In this document: one piece after another, positions 1-8,024 of the stretch
Layout of the letters: every line of letters begins with the position of its first letter
Numbering within the stretch: the stretch's first letter is position 1
Source of the DNA: Succinivibrio faecicola
Lineage (GTDB): Bacteria; Pseudomonadota; Gammaproteobacteria; Enterobacterales; Succinivibrionaceae
Reading direction: 5' to 3'
Length of the DNA: 38,766 nt
NCBI RefSeq assembly: GCF_019448115.1
Contig: NZ_JAGFNY010000018.1
Span: 1-38,766, forward strand
Notes under the pieces: model-generated
The model's input: the letters and a program-made list of their open reading frames with translations, nothing else
Databases searched by the model: none
What the model was told of the DNA's origin: nothing
Program-made: the position numbers and the translations under genes

Positions 1-353
1 CTAAGTTCATTTGCATCAATATTAAGAAAAACACGTCTTAAAGTATCATGAGACGGGATATTATTACCTTCAATGAGTCCAAGCTGTCTAAAGTAGTCAG
101 AGCGAACTTTAATAAACATTGAAGCATGATAGAAAGAAGTAAACTTACCTCTCATCGAAATTAATAGACAAATACATAAGAGCTTATCTAGATCGTATTT
201 AATCATGCCAGACTTTCTAAAGTCTGTAACTCCATCGAGTATATGTAAGAGGGTATCAACAAACTTCTTATTAGAACGGATTTTATTTTTCAGAGGTGCA
301 AGTACAACGGAAATGCTCTTCATATTGTCTTGTATAACAGATACATTGTTCAT
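1..353 (-). CDS. ISAs1-family transposase, N-terminal part (runs off window)
   Basis: The frame opens at ATG 353 and is still open at base 1, giving about 117 residues. An AGGA ribosome site lies 7 bases before the ATG. The translation has the layout of the DDE_Tnp_1-associated N-terminal domain of ISAs1 (H-repeat) transposases: a D-x-R-K-S-G-x-I-K-Y-D-L motif, then helices, then the signature IPSHDTLRRVF near the window edge. In this family the domain precedes the DDE catalytic domain, which would lie outside the window, so activity cannot be judged. It reads in the same direction as the ORF at 410-1015, 56 bases upstream, probably in one transcript. Confidence 0.8.
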   Translation of the reverse strand, partial: MNNVSVIQDNMKSISVVLAPLKNKIRSNKKFVDTLLHILDGVTDFRKSGMIKYDLDKLLCICLLISMRGKFTSFYHASMFIKVRSDYFRQLGLIEGNNIPSHDTLRRVFLNIDANEL

Positions 354-409
354 AAAAAATCCTACTTTAATTGTAATCTTTAGCCAGTTTCATAAATCAA
401 TGAGGTTCG

Positions 410-1015
410 CTATTTGAGCTTGTATTTAGATAAAACATCAGAAAGCTCTTTTGGGTAAATAACAGAAGGCTTAGGTGTATTGATATCAACTTTAAGTTCA
501 CGTAAAAGCTCTTTTGCATAATCTCGGTCGGCTTTATCAGGAATAGCTTCATCAAAACAGGATGTAATCAGTAAAGCAATCTTCTTAATTCTGTTTATAG
601 CAGCAGGGCCAGCAATATCAGGTGTTTTAGTAAAATCTTTGGAAAGATAAGAAAGCCTAATAAATCTATCTTGAATATGACCATACATAAACAAAATCAC
701 ACCTAGAATAAAAGACTGTTCAGAGCATGAATGGTTAAACATGGAACGTTGAATTTTTCTCTTAAAATTCTTGAGAATAAAAGCACTCAGACCATATTCA
801 ACAAGGAATGGAGTTACAGATGATGTTTTTTTAGGAAGTAATCCCTTATCAGGATCAATAGTGCCAATATAAGACTGCTCCAGCACAGGGTATTTCTTTC
901 CTTCAACCCTTTTAGAAGTAACTTTAAAGAGTTGATAGCTTCCGCGAACGAGTCTAACGTCAAAACCTTTAGTTTTATAAGGCTTAGCAAAATCAGGTAA
1001 TAAATCAATTTTCAT
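410..1015 (-). CDS. IS accessory protein, IS1634-like N-terminal segment
   Basis: A 201-residue protein that I cannot name firmly. Residues about 15-60 read like the N-terminal recognition segment of IS1634/IS4-type transposases: a GSYQLFKVTSKR stretch, then a short linker, then QSYIGTIDPDKGLLP. No DDE triad is visible and the length is far too short for a full transposase. The C-terminal half is helical and Lys-rich. It lies 56 bases upstream of the ISAs1 transposase on the same strand, so it is best read as an accessory or regulatory ORF of that element, or a captured fragment of another transposase. There is no clear ribosome site before the ATG, but a perfect palindrome begins 8 bases upstream. 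Confidence 0.5.
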   Translation of the reverse strand: MKIDLLPDFAKPYKTKGFDVRLVRGSYQLFKVTSKRVEGKKYPVLEQSYIGTIDPDKGLLPKKTSSVTPFLVEYGLSAFILKNFKRKIQRSMFNHSCSEQSFILGVILFMYGHIQDRFIRLSYLSKDFTKTPDIAGPAAINRIKKIALLITSCFDEAIPDKADRDYAKELLRELKVDINTPKPSVIYPKELSDVLSKYKLK

Positions 1016-1022
1016 AGTAAAA

Positions 1023-1044
1023 GTATTATAGCATACTATAATAC
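1023..1044. promoter_or_regulatory. Perfect 9-bp inverted repeat before the IS accessory ORF
   Basis: GTATTATAG, 4 bases (CATA), CTATAATAC. Each arm contains a -10-like TATAAT/TATTAT core, and the repeat lies just ahead of the ATG at 1015. It may be an operator/promoter for the element or an mRNA hairpin limiting translation. The 11-mer ACTATAATACA recurs at 1154-1164. Confidence 0.45.
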
Positions 1045-1448
1045 ATAAATCACAAGAAAACAGTCTTTTTATTGGAAAAAATCTAGTTATACAAAGGCAA
1101 AAGAGAATAGAAATAAAGCAGGGATGAAAGAAAAAAGAAAAGTATTACATCTAACTATAATACAATCGGGATACTGTTATATTCGGTACTGCTAAAAAGT
1201 GGGGGATTTGATGCGTAACTGCTAATCTTTATAAATAACACATTGAATTAAAAGCCTTTTATACGTATAATTAGCGTAAACTTATAGGTATATAAAATTA
1301 GCGTTATTTACATCACATTTTTTAGCAAAAAATATAAATTTTTGTGACTTATATTGCTAATGATTATCAATTTATAATAAAAACGATAGTTTTTCCTATA
1401 ATAAAAAGCGCGAAAAAAAAAATTATTTCATCTTAAAGTTATTATTAC
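1045..1448. other. Gene-free AT-rich spacer, IS side to GGDEF-EAL gene
   Basis: About 400 bases with no credible ORF on either strand and no RNA gene that I recognise. It must contain the IS right end and the promoter of the gene at 1449. The only candidate sites seen are the ACTATAATACA repeat at 1154-1164, the Fur-like sequence at 1356-1374 and a TATAAT at 1373-1378. Confidence 0.5.
1356..1374 (+). promoter_or_regulatory. Fur-box-like sequence over a putative promoter
   Basis: GCTAATGATTATCAATTTA matches 14 of 19 positions of the Fur consensus GATAATGATAATCATTATC, and it runs into a TATAAT at 1373-1378 upstream of the GGDEF-EAL gene. AT-rich background produces such matches easily, so this is tentative. 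Confidence 0.3.
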
Positions 1449-3695
1449 ATGGCAGATAATAAACTAGACGGCTCAACAGCTGATGTACTGTTGAATGACC
1501 TTAACGATTTTAAAGACATTGAATCACTCAAATCAGATCTTGGATTTGATAACCTTGATGAGGTTGTATATAACTCATCAAGCTCCTTTGATATTTCTGA
1601 AATAGCAGATCTACTCTTAGACAATATTGATGAATTTGTTTTCATTACTGATGCTGCATCAAAGAATATTGTCTATATCAATAAACCGCTTACTGAAGCT
1701 TTAGGTTTAAAACAGCCTTTTGTAGGTACATGCTACAGCATTATTAAAGGTAGAGATGAGCCTTGCAAAGAGTGCAAGAGTATCTGCAGTAATGATGACA
1801 AGTTCCACATCAACACTCTAGTTGACTGTGCACTTAAAGATGATTTCATTATTAAATCAAGAAATATCAATCTGTACGACAGAACCTATATCATTAATGT
1901 TGCTATACAGAAAAAGATTAAACATTCAGTAGTTGATCTTGATACAACATTCAATGATGTGATTGCTCCTTATACAATTATTTTTTCAAAGAATATTCAC
2001 AATCCAGATATTCTTCTGTACCGCTTTTTAGAACATCTTGGAACATCCATAGATGCTAATGCAGTTTTCATGTATGAGCATGTTCAGTTAACTGATGAAA
2101 ACGGTAAAAACAAAAGCGGTAATGACCAATCTGATGTTATTAAGTCTAAATTAACTAAGATCCTGCTTTGGACTTGTCAGAAAAAAGAATATGACGTTGC
2201 TCATCAGAATGCACCTGTAGATATCCTTGATAGCATACTCACAGAGCAGATTGTAAAAAATTATACTCATGAAAATGACCACTACTGTGCTCTGCCTGTA
2301 CTGTTAGATGAAAAGATATTAGGTGCAGTAATCATCAAAAATGCAAATGAAGACAGATTAAAAACACTGACACCTTGCTTTAAAACCATTATCAATCTGA
2401 TGGCAAGTGCCCTGCACAACAGAATTATGCAGGCTGAAATCACAAACTACTCTAATCTTGATCCATTAACAAAACTCAAGAATAGGAAGTGCCTGATTAC
2501 AGACATTCCATCACTTTCAGTTGCAAAAAAACTTGGTGTAATTTTTATCAATGTTAACGGTCTTAAGAATATTAACAACACCTCTGGTATTGATAAGGGC
2601 GACACTATTCTAAAGAAGACTGCATCTTTACTAAAGCAGCTTTTACATCAATCTGAGTATATCTACAGATTAGGTGGTGATGAGTTTATAGGTATATATC
2701 CTGATATTGATGAGCATGAATTCATACTGCTGTCAGATATGATTAAAGCTTTCATGAGTTCTGATAAAGGCTTTAGCGCATCTGTTGGCACAAGCTGGAT
2801 TAACAGTGGCATGACCATTCAAAATGCCATCAACAAAGCTGAATCTGATATGTATACAGAGAAAAAGAAATACTACAGAATCAGCAAAAACGAAAATGAA
2901 AGATATAGAATTCAAAACGATCTTATCTTTGATATTTTAGAGCCGGCAAAAATTCAGGAACTTATAGCACAAGACTGCTTTAAGGTTCTTTATCAGCCTA
3001 AGTTTAAAATCCAGGGAGATGTTGCTCAGATTGCAGGAGCAGAAGCATTAGTAAGATTAATCATAAACGATAAGGTTATTCCGCCTGATGACTTTATTCC
3101 TGCTCTTGAATCTGCTCACTATACTCATTTAATTGATTATTTTGTTTTTGAGACTATCTGCAAGCAGATGAGAGAAAGACTTGATAAGGGAGAGAAAATT
3201 CTTCCTGTATCATGTAACTTCTCAAGACACTCAATTATCAGACCTGAGTTCAAGACAAAGCTTAAGGAAATATTAAATAAATACGATATTACTCCAAACT
3301 ACATCCCATTGGAGGTATCAGAGCACAGTTCCACTGAGCATCACAAGGAGCTTGTAGAGGTAACAGAAAAGTTATCTAAGGAGGGATTTAACATCTCCAT
3401 TGATGACTTTGGAACAGCTCATGCAAATATCTATACCCTTGCAGATCTGACTGTAAGCGAAATCAAATTTGACAAGAAGCTTATAGATAATCTTGGAAAA
3501 GGAGATGATGAAAAGCTTACAACAATTCTTGGTGTTCTAATAACCATGTGTAAGAAACTTGGAATTAAAACCATAGCTGAAGGTGTAGAAGACGTTGTTC
3601 AAAAGGAGATCTTAAAAAATCTTGGATGCGATGAGATTCAAGGTTACTATTATTCAAAACCTATAGTAGAAGACGACTACTACTCAAAGCTCTAA
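1449..3695 (+). CDS. PAS-GAF-GGDEF-EAL protein, probable c-di-GMP phosphodiesterase
   Basis: 748 residues, no membrane segment. An acidic N-terminus is followed by a PAS-like domain (about 50-155) with a Cys cluster including PCKECKSIC, a GAF-like domain (about 175-325), GGDEF (about 330-480) and EAL (about 495-745). The GGDEF signature RLGGDEF is intact (409-413), but the strand that normally reads DxD is INVN, with Asn at 368 and 370, so a metal-binding Asp of active cyclases is missing. The EAL domain keeps GAEALVR (E532), the Asn in CNFS, the Glu in LEVSE, both Asp of IDDFGT, EIKFDK, AEGVED and EIQGYY, so phosphodiesterase activity is expected. The best inference is a c-di-GMP hydrolase with a GTP-binding regulatory GGDEF domain. 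The ribosome site before ATG 1449 is weak. The gene stands alone and ends in a hairpin. Confidence 0.9.
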   Translation: MADNKLDGSTADVLLNDLNDFKDIESLKSDLGFDNLDEVVYNSSSSFDISEIADLLLDNIDEFVFITDAASKNIVYINKPLTEALGLKQPFVGTCYSIIKGRDEPCKECKSICSNDDKFHINTLVDCALKDDFIIKSRNINLYDRTYIINVAIQKKIKHSVVDLDTTFNDVIAPYTIIFSKNIHNPDILLYRFLEHLGTSIDANAVFMYEHVQLTDENGKNKSGNDQSDVIKSKLTKILLWTCQKKEYDVAHQNAPVDILDSILTEQIVKNYTHENDHYCALPVLLDEKILGAVIIKNANEDRLKTLTPCFKTIINLMASALHNRIMQAEITNYSNLDPLTKLKNRKCLITDIPSLSVAKKLGVIFINVNGLKNINNTSGIDKGDTILKKTASLLKQLLHQSEYIYRLGGDEFIGIYPDIDEHEFILLSDMIKAFMSSDKGFSASVGTSWINSGMTIQNAINKAESDMYTEKKKYYRISKNENERYRIQNDLIFDILEPAKIQELIAQDCFKVLYQPKFKIQGDVAQIAGAEALVRLIINDKVIPPDDFIPALESAHYTHLIDYFVFETICKQMRERLDKGEKILPVSCNFSRHSIIRPEFKTKLKEILNKYDITPNYIPLEVSEHSSTEHHKELVEVTEKLSKEGFNISIDDFGTAHANIYTLADLTVSEIKFDKKLIDNLGKGDDEKLTTILGVLITMCKKLGIKTIAEGVEDVVQKEILKNLGCDEIQGYYYSKPIVEDDYYSKL

Positions 3696-3702
3696 TCAAA
3701 TA

Positions 3703-3730
3703 TGACCACTGAACAAATCAGTGGTCATTT
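3703..3730 (+). terminator. Hairpin terminator after the GGDEF-EAL gene
   Basis: TGACCACTGA, loop ACAAA, TCAGTGGTCA, then TTTCT. This is a 10-bp perfect stem 7 bases after the TAA. The T run is short, so termination may be partial. Confidence 0.7.
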
Positions 3731-3799
3731 CTAAATTTAAATGGTTTGCTCTCAGATCAGTAGAACATGACACCACAACTAAAGTTAGACAAATATCAC

Positions 3800-4714
3800 T
3801 TAAGCATATAGCTCTTTTGAAAAATATCTGTCTGATCTGTCAGGACTTATAAAAACAATATTTCCATTAGCTCCTGAATCAATAAGTTTCTTTACAGCTG
3901 CAAAGGCTGCACCTGTTGATGATCCACCTAAAATTCCTTCATATTTTGTAAGCTCTCGGCATGAGGTAAAAGCCTCATCATCATTGACTTTGATGACCTT
4001 ATCAACAAGAGACATATCCATGGTATCTGCAATAAAATCATTTCCAATACCTTCGATATTATAGTCAGCATGCTCGCCACCACCCATGGTTGAACCGACA
4101 GGATCTGCAAGAATACCTTTAATATCAGGATTGCGCTCTTTTAAGTATTTTACAACACCTGAATATGTACCGCCTGAGCCTGCACCTGCAACCAGGTAAT
4201 CAATATTTCCATCAAGATCGTCATATATCTCAACACCAGTTGTCTCATAATGAGCTTTTGGATTTGACATATTCTTAAACTGCTCAAGTGAAACTGAGTT
4301 TTCAACTGTTTTTAGTAACTCCTGAGCTTTCTTGGCAGCACCTAACATACCATCTTCTCTTTTGGTATGTATGATAGTTGCACCCAAAGCCTTCATTAGA
4401 ACCTGCTTTTCAATAGAGAACTTTTCTGGCACCACAAAAATGACATTAACATTTCTGTTTAAAGCTGCAAATGCTACGCCTAATCCTGTATTTCCTGCAG
4501 TTGCTTCAATGATTGTATAACCTTCTTTTAAAACACCTCTTTCAAAGGCATCATTAACCATATAAAGACCAGTTCTATCTTTTACAGATCCTGATGGATT
4601 GTAGTATTCAAGCTTTGCAAAAACATTTACGCTAACAGGAAGATTCAGCACATGATTGAGTTTTACAAGAGGTGTTTTACCAATTAAATCATGCATATCA
4701 TTATAGTATTTCAT
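3800..4714 (-). CDS. mccA: Cystathionine beta-synthase MccA (O-acetylserine-dependent type)
   Basis: 304-residue fold-type II PLP enzyme of the cysteine synthase/CBS family. Visible motifs are LIGKTPL at the N-terminus, the PLP lysine in NPSGSVKDR, TAGNTG for the PLP phosphate loop and GAGSGGTYSG. The stretch VPEKFSIEKQ followed by LMKALGAT closely resembles Bacillus MccA (YrhA), as does TAGNTG where ordinary CysK has TSGNTG. MccA joins homocysteine to (O-acetyl)serine to make cystathionine, the first step of reverse transsulfuration. The mccB-type gene lies directly upstream with 9 bases between, and a true cysK opens the cluster, which supports a distinct role for this copy. A plain second cysteine synthase is the alternative. 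Last gene of the unit. Confidence 0.8.
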   Translation of the reverse strand: MKYYNDMHDLIGKTPLVKLNHVLNLPVSVNVFAKLEYYNPSGSVKDRTGLYMVNDAFERGVLKEGYTIIEATAGNTGLGVAFAALNRNVNVIFVVPEKFSIEKQVLMKALGATIIHTKREDGMLGAAKKAQELLKTVENSVSLEQFKNMSNPKAHYETTGVEIYDDLDGNIDYLVAGAGSGGTYSGVVKYLKERNPDIKGILADPVGSTMGGGEHADYNIEGIGNDFIADTMDMSLVDKVIKVNDDEAFTSCRELTKYEGILGGSSTGAAFAAVKKLIDSGANGNIVFISPDRSDRYFSKELYA

Positions 4715-4723
4715 TTTTATTCC

Positions 4724-5881
4724 TTACTTTGCACTTGCTTTGATTGCATTATCAATATCTAAAAGAAGATCATCTACATTTTCAATACCAACTGACAGTC
4801 TGATAAGATTGTCATGAATGCCGATTTTTGCTCTTATATCAGCAGGAATTGAAGCATGAGTCATGGTTGCAGGATGGCATACTAGTGATTCAACACCACC
4901 TAGACTTTCTGCAAGAGCAATAAGATTTAATGACTTGAAGAACTTGCGATAGTCATAATTATCAGACAAAAGGAAGGAAATCATTCCACCACCGTTTCTT
5001 GCCTGGCGGGAATTTAATTCATAACCATCAAAAGACTTTAAGCCAGGATAATAAACTTTTGTAACAGCCTTGTGATTTTCAAGATATTCTGCAATTTTTA
5101 AAGCATTTGATGCATGTCTATCAAGTCTTACAGCAAGGGTCTTAATTCCTCTGATGAGCAAGAATGAATCAAATGGACCAAGCACAGCACCTACTGAATT
5201 TTGAATAAAGTACATTCGATCAGCAAGCTCCTTTGTATTTACAACAGCAAGACCTGCAACAAGATCTGAATGACCGCCTAAATATTTAGTTGCTGAATGA
5301 ACAACAATATCAGCACCTAATTCAATTGGTCTTTGCAGATATGGTGTCATAAAGGTATTATCAACGATAGTCAGCAGACCATATGACTTTGCAAGTTCTG
5401 AGACAGCCTTGATATCGGTGATGTTCATAAGTGGATTTGTAGGTGTTTCAATATAAACAGCCTTTACCTTATCTGTAATGTTTTCTTTGATGTTATCAAC
5501 AGATGAAGTATCAACTAGAACATAATTGAGATCAAAATTCTTGAATACCTTATCCAGGATTCTAAAAGTACCGCCATATACATTATTTGATACAAGAATT
5601 GTATCTCCTGACTTGAATAAGGTTAATACAGCTGCAATTGCTGCCATGCCTGATGCAAAGGCAAAGCCCTTGTATCCTTTTTCCAGATCACTTATCAAAG
5701 CTTCAAGGGCTGCTCTGGTTGGATTACCAGATCTTGCATACTCCCACTGAGGATTTTCCTGAATACCTGTCTGCTCAAAAGTGGATGTCTGATAAATTGG
5801 AACATTCACTGCTCTTGTATACTTGTCGCCATAGATTCCTGCATGAATAACTGCACTTTCAATTTCTTTGTAAACTGCCAT
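4724..5881 (-). CDS. mccB: Cystathionine gamma-lyase/synthase family, MccB-type
   Basis: 385-residue fold-type I PLP enzyme of the Cys/Met metabolism family. It shows YARSGNPTR near the N-terminus, the SGMAA phosphate-binding loop, the PLP Asp in TIVDNTF, the Schiff-base Lys in HSATKYLGGHSDL, and the C-terminal IRLSVGIENVDDL. Family members cleave cystathionine to cysteine, 2-oxobutyrate and ammonia, or make cystathionine. The neighbouring mccA favours the lyase role; sequence alone does not separate MetB, MetC and MccB. I start it at ATG 5881, preceded by AAAGGA at 7-base spacing. A longer frame exists from a TTG at 5908 but has no ribosome site. The gap to the methyltransferase upstream is 95 bases, so an internal promoter is possible. 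Confidence 0.85.
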   Translation of the reverse strand: MAVYKEIESAVIHAGIYGDKYTRAVNVPIYQTSTFEQTGIQENPQWEYARSGNPTRAALEALISDLEKGYKGFAFASGMAAIAAVLTLFKSGDTILVSNNVYGGTFRILDKVFKNFDLNYVLVDTSSVDNIKENITDKVKAVYIETPTNPLMNITDIKAVSELAKSYGLLTIVDNTFMTPYLQRPIELGADIVVHSATKYLGGHSDLVAGLAVVNTKELADRMYFIQNSVGAVLGPFDSFLLIRGIKTLAVRLDRHASNALKIAEYLENHKAVTKVYYPGLKSFDGYELNSRQARNGGGMISFLLSDNYDYRKFFKSLNLIALAESLGGVESLVCHPATMTHASIPADIRAKIGIHDNLIRLSVGIENVDDLLLDIDNAIKASAK

Positions 5882-5976
5882 TTTTTTATCCTTTAAAATA
5901 TTTTTCAACTACTCTAACTACAATAACCGCCACTTTTCTTTGAGTTCAACATCGGCCATTTTTATATGCACTAATC

Positions 5977-6882
5977 TCAAACATTTTTAATTCCTGTAAG
6001 AATATTCACGTTTGGAAAAGCTGTCATTCCACTGTTTATATGATCACTGTAATAACGCTCATCCATGATTTTTGGAGTTATGTTTTCGTGCACTTTAAAA
6101 CTGTGACGGTTAAGAGCATTTTCAAGCTCAGAAAATGAGTAACCGTGGATCATTTTTTCACCTAGCTTTTCTGTCATTGCACTTAGTGTTGTAACTCTTT
6201 TATCAGATGTTTTAAAAGTGCTCTCATCTGGGTAATCAAAAATTACAAGTGTATCGCTGTCTGTCACCTTATCTATAAGGGATAAAGTTTGCTCAAATGT
6301 TTCAAGATTTAGATAGTAACTAACACCTAAAATGGTAAATACACTTGGAACAGATCGGTCAAATCCACCTTTTAATAAAACCTCATCTAGAGATTCTCTG
6401 TTAAAGTCAATTGATAGAAAATGAAGATTGTCAGGTATCACAAGTGAAAGCTCTTTTACGCGTTTTCTTTTATATCTGCCAGTATCTGCATGATCAAGTT
6501 CAAATACTTCTATATCAGCATCAGAATTTCTAAAAGCAAAAGTGTCAAAGCCTGCACCTAAAATTACATACTGAACCTTCTTATGAGTCTTCTTGAATTC
6601 CTTTAGTTTTTCTTCAGCATAAGCTATGCGGGATAGCACAATCGGAGCCATAAGAGAATTTACTGCATGCAAAACATTCTCTTTATAAAAGGTTGCCTTT
6701 TCATCATAAAGATTCACATCAAAATTATGCTCAATTAACTGACCTACCTTGATATATTCATCCTGTCCCATCAGATCGTATGCAAGATAGTCATCAAAAA
6801 CCTTGTTCTTTTCGTAGATGCTGTGAAAAGCTCTTACAAATGAGCAAAGCTTAGCAGTGATACTCTCATGTTTATCAATCAT
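5977..6882 (-). CDS. SAM-dependent methyltransferase, LCM/PPM family
   Basis: 301 residues. The nucleotide-binding core reads VILGAGFDTFAFR, followed by VFELDH (acidic residue for the ribose), then the FTILGVSYYLN strand typical of the leucine carboxyl methyltransferase-like family (PF04072). Many bacterial members methylate small-molecule carboxylates, and the substrate cannot be read from sequence. It starts 7 bases after cysK with an AGGTG ribosome site, so it is co-translated with sulfur amino-acid genes. By analogy, the Bacillus mccAB operon also carries a SAM methyltransferase (YrrT), though of a different subfamily, which hints at a link to SAM or homocysteine turnover. That link is inference. 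Confidence 0.75.
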   Translation of the reverse strand: MIDKHESITAKLCSFVRAFHSIYEKNKVFDDYLAYDLMGQDEYIKVGQLIEHNFDVNLYDEKATFYKENVLHAVNSLMAPIVLSRIAYAEEKLKEFKKTHKKVQYVILGAGFDTFAFRNSDADIEVFELDHADTGRYKRKRVKELSLVIPDNLHFLSIDFNRESLDEVLLKGGFDRSVPSVFTILGVSYYLNLETFEQTLSLIDKVTDSDTLVIFDYPDESTFKTSDKRVTTLSAMTEKLGEKMIHGYSFSELENALNRHSFKVHENITPKIMDERYYSDHINSGMTAFPNVNILTGIKNV

Positions 6883-6889
6883 GCTACAC

Positions 6890-7819
6890 CTACTTTAAAA
6901 ACACTGGAGTTGACAGATATCTCTCACCTGTATCAGGGAGAATAACAACTATATTCTTGCCATAATTTTCAGTTCTTTTTGAAAGTTCAATTGCAGCTGC
7001 TATTGCAGCACCAGATGAGATACCTGCAAGAATTCCATCTAACTGAGCTACCTGATTTGTATAGGTAAATGCATCAACATTATCAACGGCAATCACCTCA
7101 TCAAGAACAGTCTTGTCTAAAGTATCAGGAATGAATCCTGCGCCAATTCCCTGAATAGCATGATTACCAGCAAAGCCTTTTGTAAGAACAGGAGACTGAG
7201 CAGGCTCAACACCTATAACCTTTACTGACTTGATTTTCTCTTTTAGGTAACGACCAGCACCTGAAATAGTGCCGCCTGTTCCGATACCTGCAACAAGATA
7301 ATCAACCTTGCCATCTGTGTCCTCATATATTTCAGGACCTGTTGTACTGTAGTGAGCCTCTGGGTTTACTTGGTTCATAAACTGAGATGGCATATAAGAA
7401 TTTTTGTTTTCAACAAGAAGCTCTTTTGCCTTTTGAATTGCTCCGTTCATACCAAGAGAGCCTTGAGTTAAAACAACCTTTGCACCAAAAGCTCTTAAAA
7501 GATTACGTCTTTCAATTGACATGGAATCTGGCATAACAATAATCAGTTTTAAGGATAAAGCTGAGCATACCTGAGCAAGTCCTATACCAGTATTTCCAGA
7601 TGTTGGCTCAATAATTACAGTATCTTTATTGATCTTATTGTCCAAAAGAGCCTTTGAAATCATCGCATAAGCGATTCTATCCTTTACAGATCCAGCAGGA
7701 TTAAAAGCTTCAACCTTTGCAATTAGATTAGCTTTTAGGTTGTGGTGTTTTTTCATGCCATTTAACTTAATAAGTGGTGTCTTTCCTATTAGCTGTGTGA
7801 CTGACTCGTAGATTTTCAT
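6890..7819 (-). CDS. cysK: Cysteine synthase A (O-acetylserine sulfhydrylase)
   Basis: 309 residues, the usual CysK length. It has QLIGKTPLIKL at the start, the PLP lysine in NPAGSVKDR, the canonical EPTSGNTGIG, the ANPAGS-like substrate loop, GIGTGGTISG, and ILAGISSGAA with the Ser that binds the pyridine nitrogen. It converts O-acetylserine and sulfide to cysteine in the cytoplasm. It is the first gene of the unit; the ATG has an AGGA ribosome site and a well-formed promoter lies about 55-90 bases upstream with a palindrome between. Compared with the mccA-like paralogue in the same operon, it has the standard TSGNTG motif and is the better candidate for de novo cysteine synthesis. Confidence 0.92.
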   Translation of the reverse strand: MKIYESVTQLIGKTPLIKLNGMKKHHNLKANLIAKVEAFNPAGSVKDRIAYAMISKALLDNKINKDTVIIEPTSGNTGIGLAQVCSALSLKLIIVMPDSMSIERRNLLRAFGAKVVLTQGSLGMNGAIQKAKELLVENKNSYMPSQFMNQVNPEAHYSTTGPEIYEDTDGKVDYLVAGIGTGGTISGAGRYLKEKIKSVKVIGVEPAQSPVLTKGFAGNHAIQGIGAGFIPDTLDKTVLDEVIAVDNVDAFTYTNQVAQLDGILAGISSGAAIAAAIELSKRTENYGKNIVVILPDTGERYLSTPVFLK

Positions 7820-7851
7820 TCTTTTTTCCTAGGTTATTATTATCTATATTT

Positions 7852-7868
7852 CCTATAATATTGATAGG
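7852..7868. promoter_or_regulatory. CCTAT-N7-ATAGG palindrome, putative operator
   Basis: CCTATAATATTGATAGG lies just downstream of the predicted start site of the cysK promoter, a typical place for a repressor. CCTAT is repeated in the promoter spacer. The regulator is not known from this sequence; an Rrf2-type or other sulfur regulator is conceivable. Confidence 0.5.
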
Positions 7869-7878
7869 TTTTGTAAGA

Positions 7879-7907
7879 ATAATATAGGATATATAGGTAA
7901 TTATCAA
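7879..7907 (-). promoter_or_regulatory. Sigma70-type promoter for the cysK-mcc cluster
   Basis: On the minus strand: -35 TTGATA (7902-7907), 17-base spacer, -10 TATTAT (7879-7884). Transcription would start near 7872, about 50 bases before the cysK ATG. The spacer carries two CCTAT copies. Confidence 0.7.
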
Positions 7908-8024
7908 TAAAAACTATAAAAAAATTTCTATGATTTTTATTTTATTGTTATTTTTCAATAGGTTAATAAAAATATAATTGTATTACTTTAGGTAGGTGCA
8001 CAGCTTTATTGCTGTGCAAAAAGA

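Larger units (their letters stand above)
1..1045 (-). mobile_element. Right-hand part of an ISAs1-like insertion sequence
   Basis: The transposase fragment and the ORF before it are co-directional and fill this stretch, followed to the right by about 400 bases of gene-free AT-rich DNA. The exact right end is not defined: I could not identify a terminal inverted repeat or target duplication, and the left end is outside the window. The boundary given is the end of the palindrome at 1023-1044. Confidence 0.45.

Noticed and set aside
7998-8017. GCACAGC-N6-GCTGTGC hairpin after the Rossmann gene as a terminator
   Set aside because: On the minus strand the T run precedes rather than follows the stem; it may still be an end structure but not a typical terminator.
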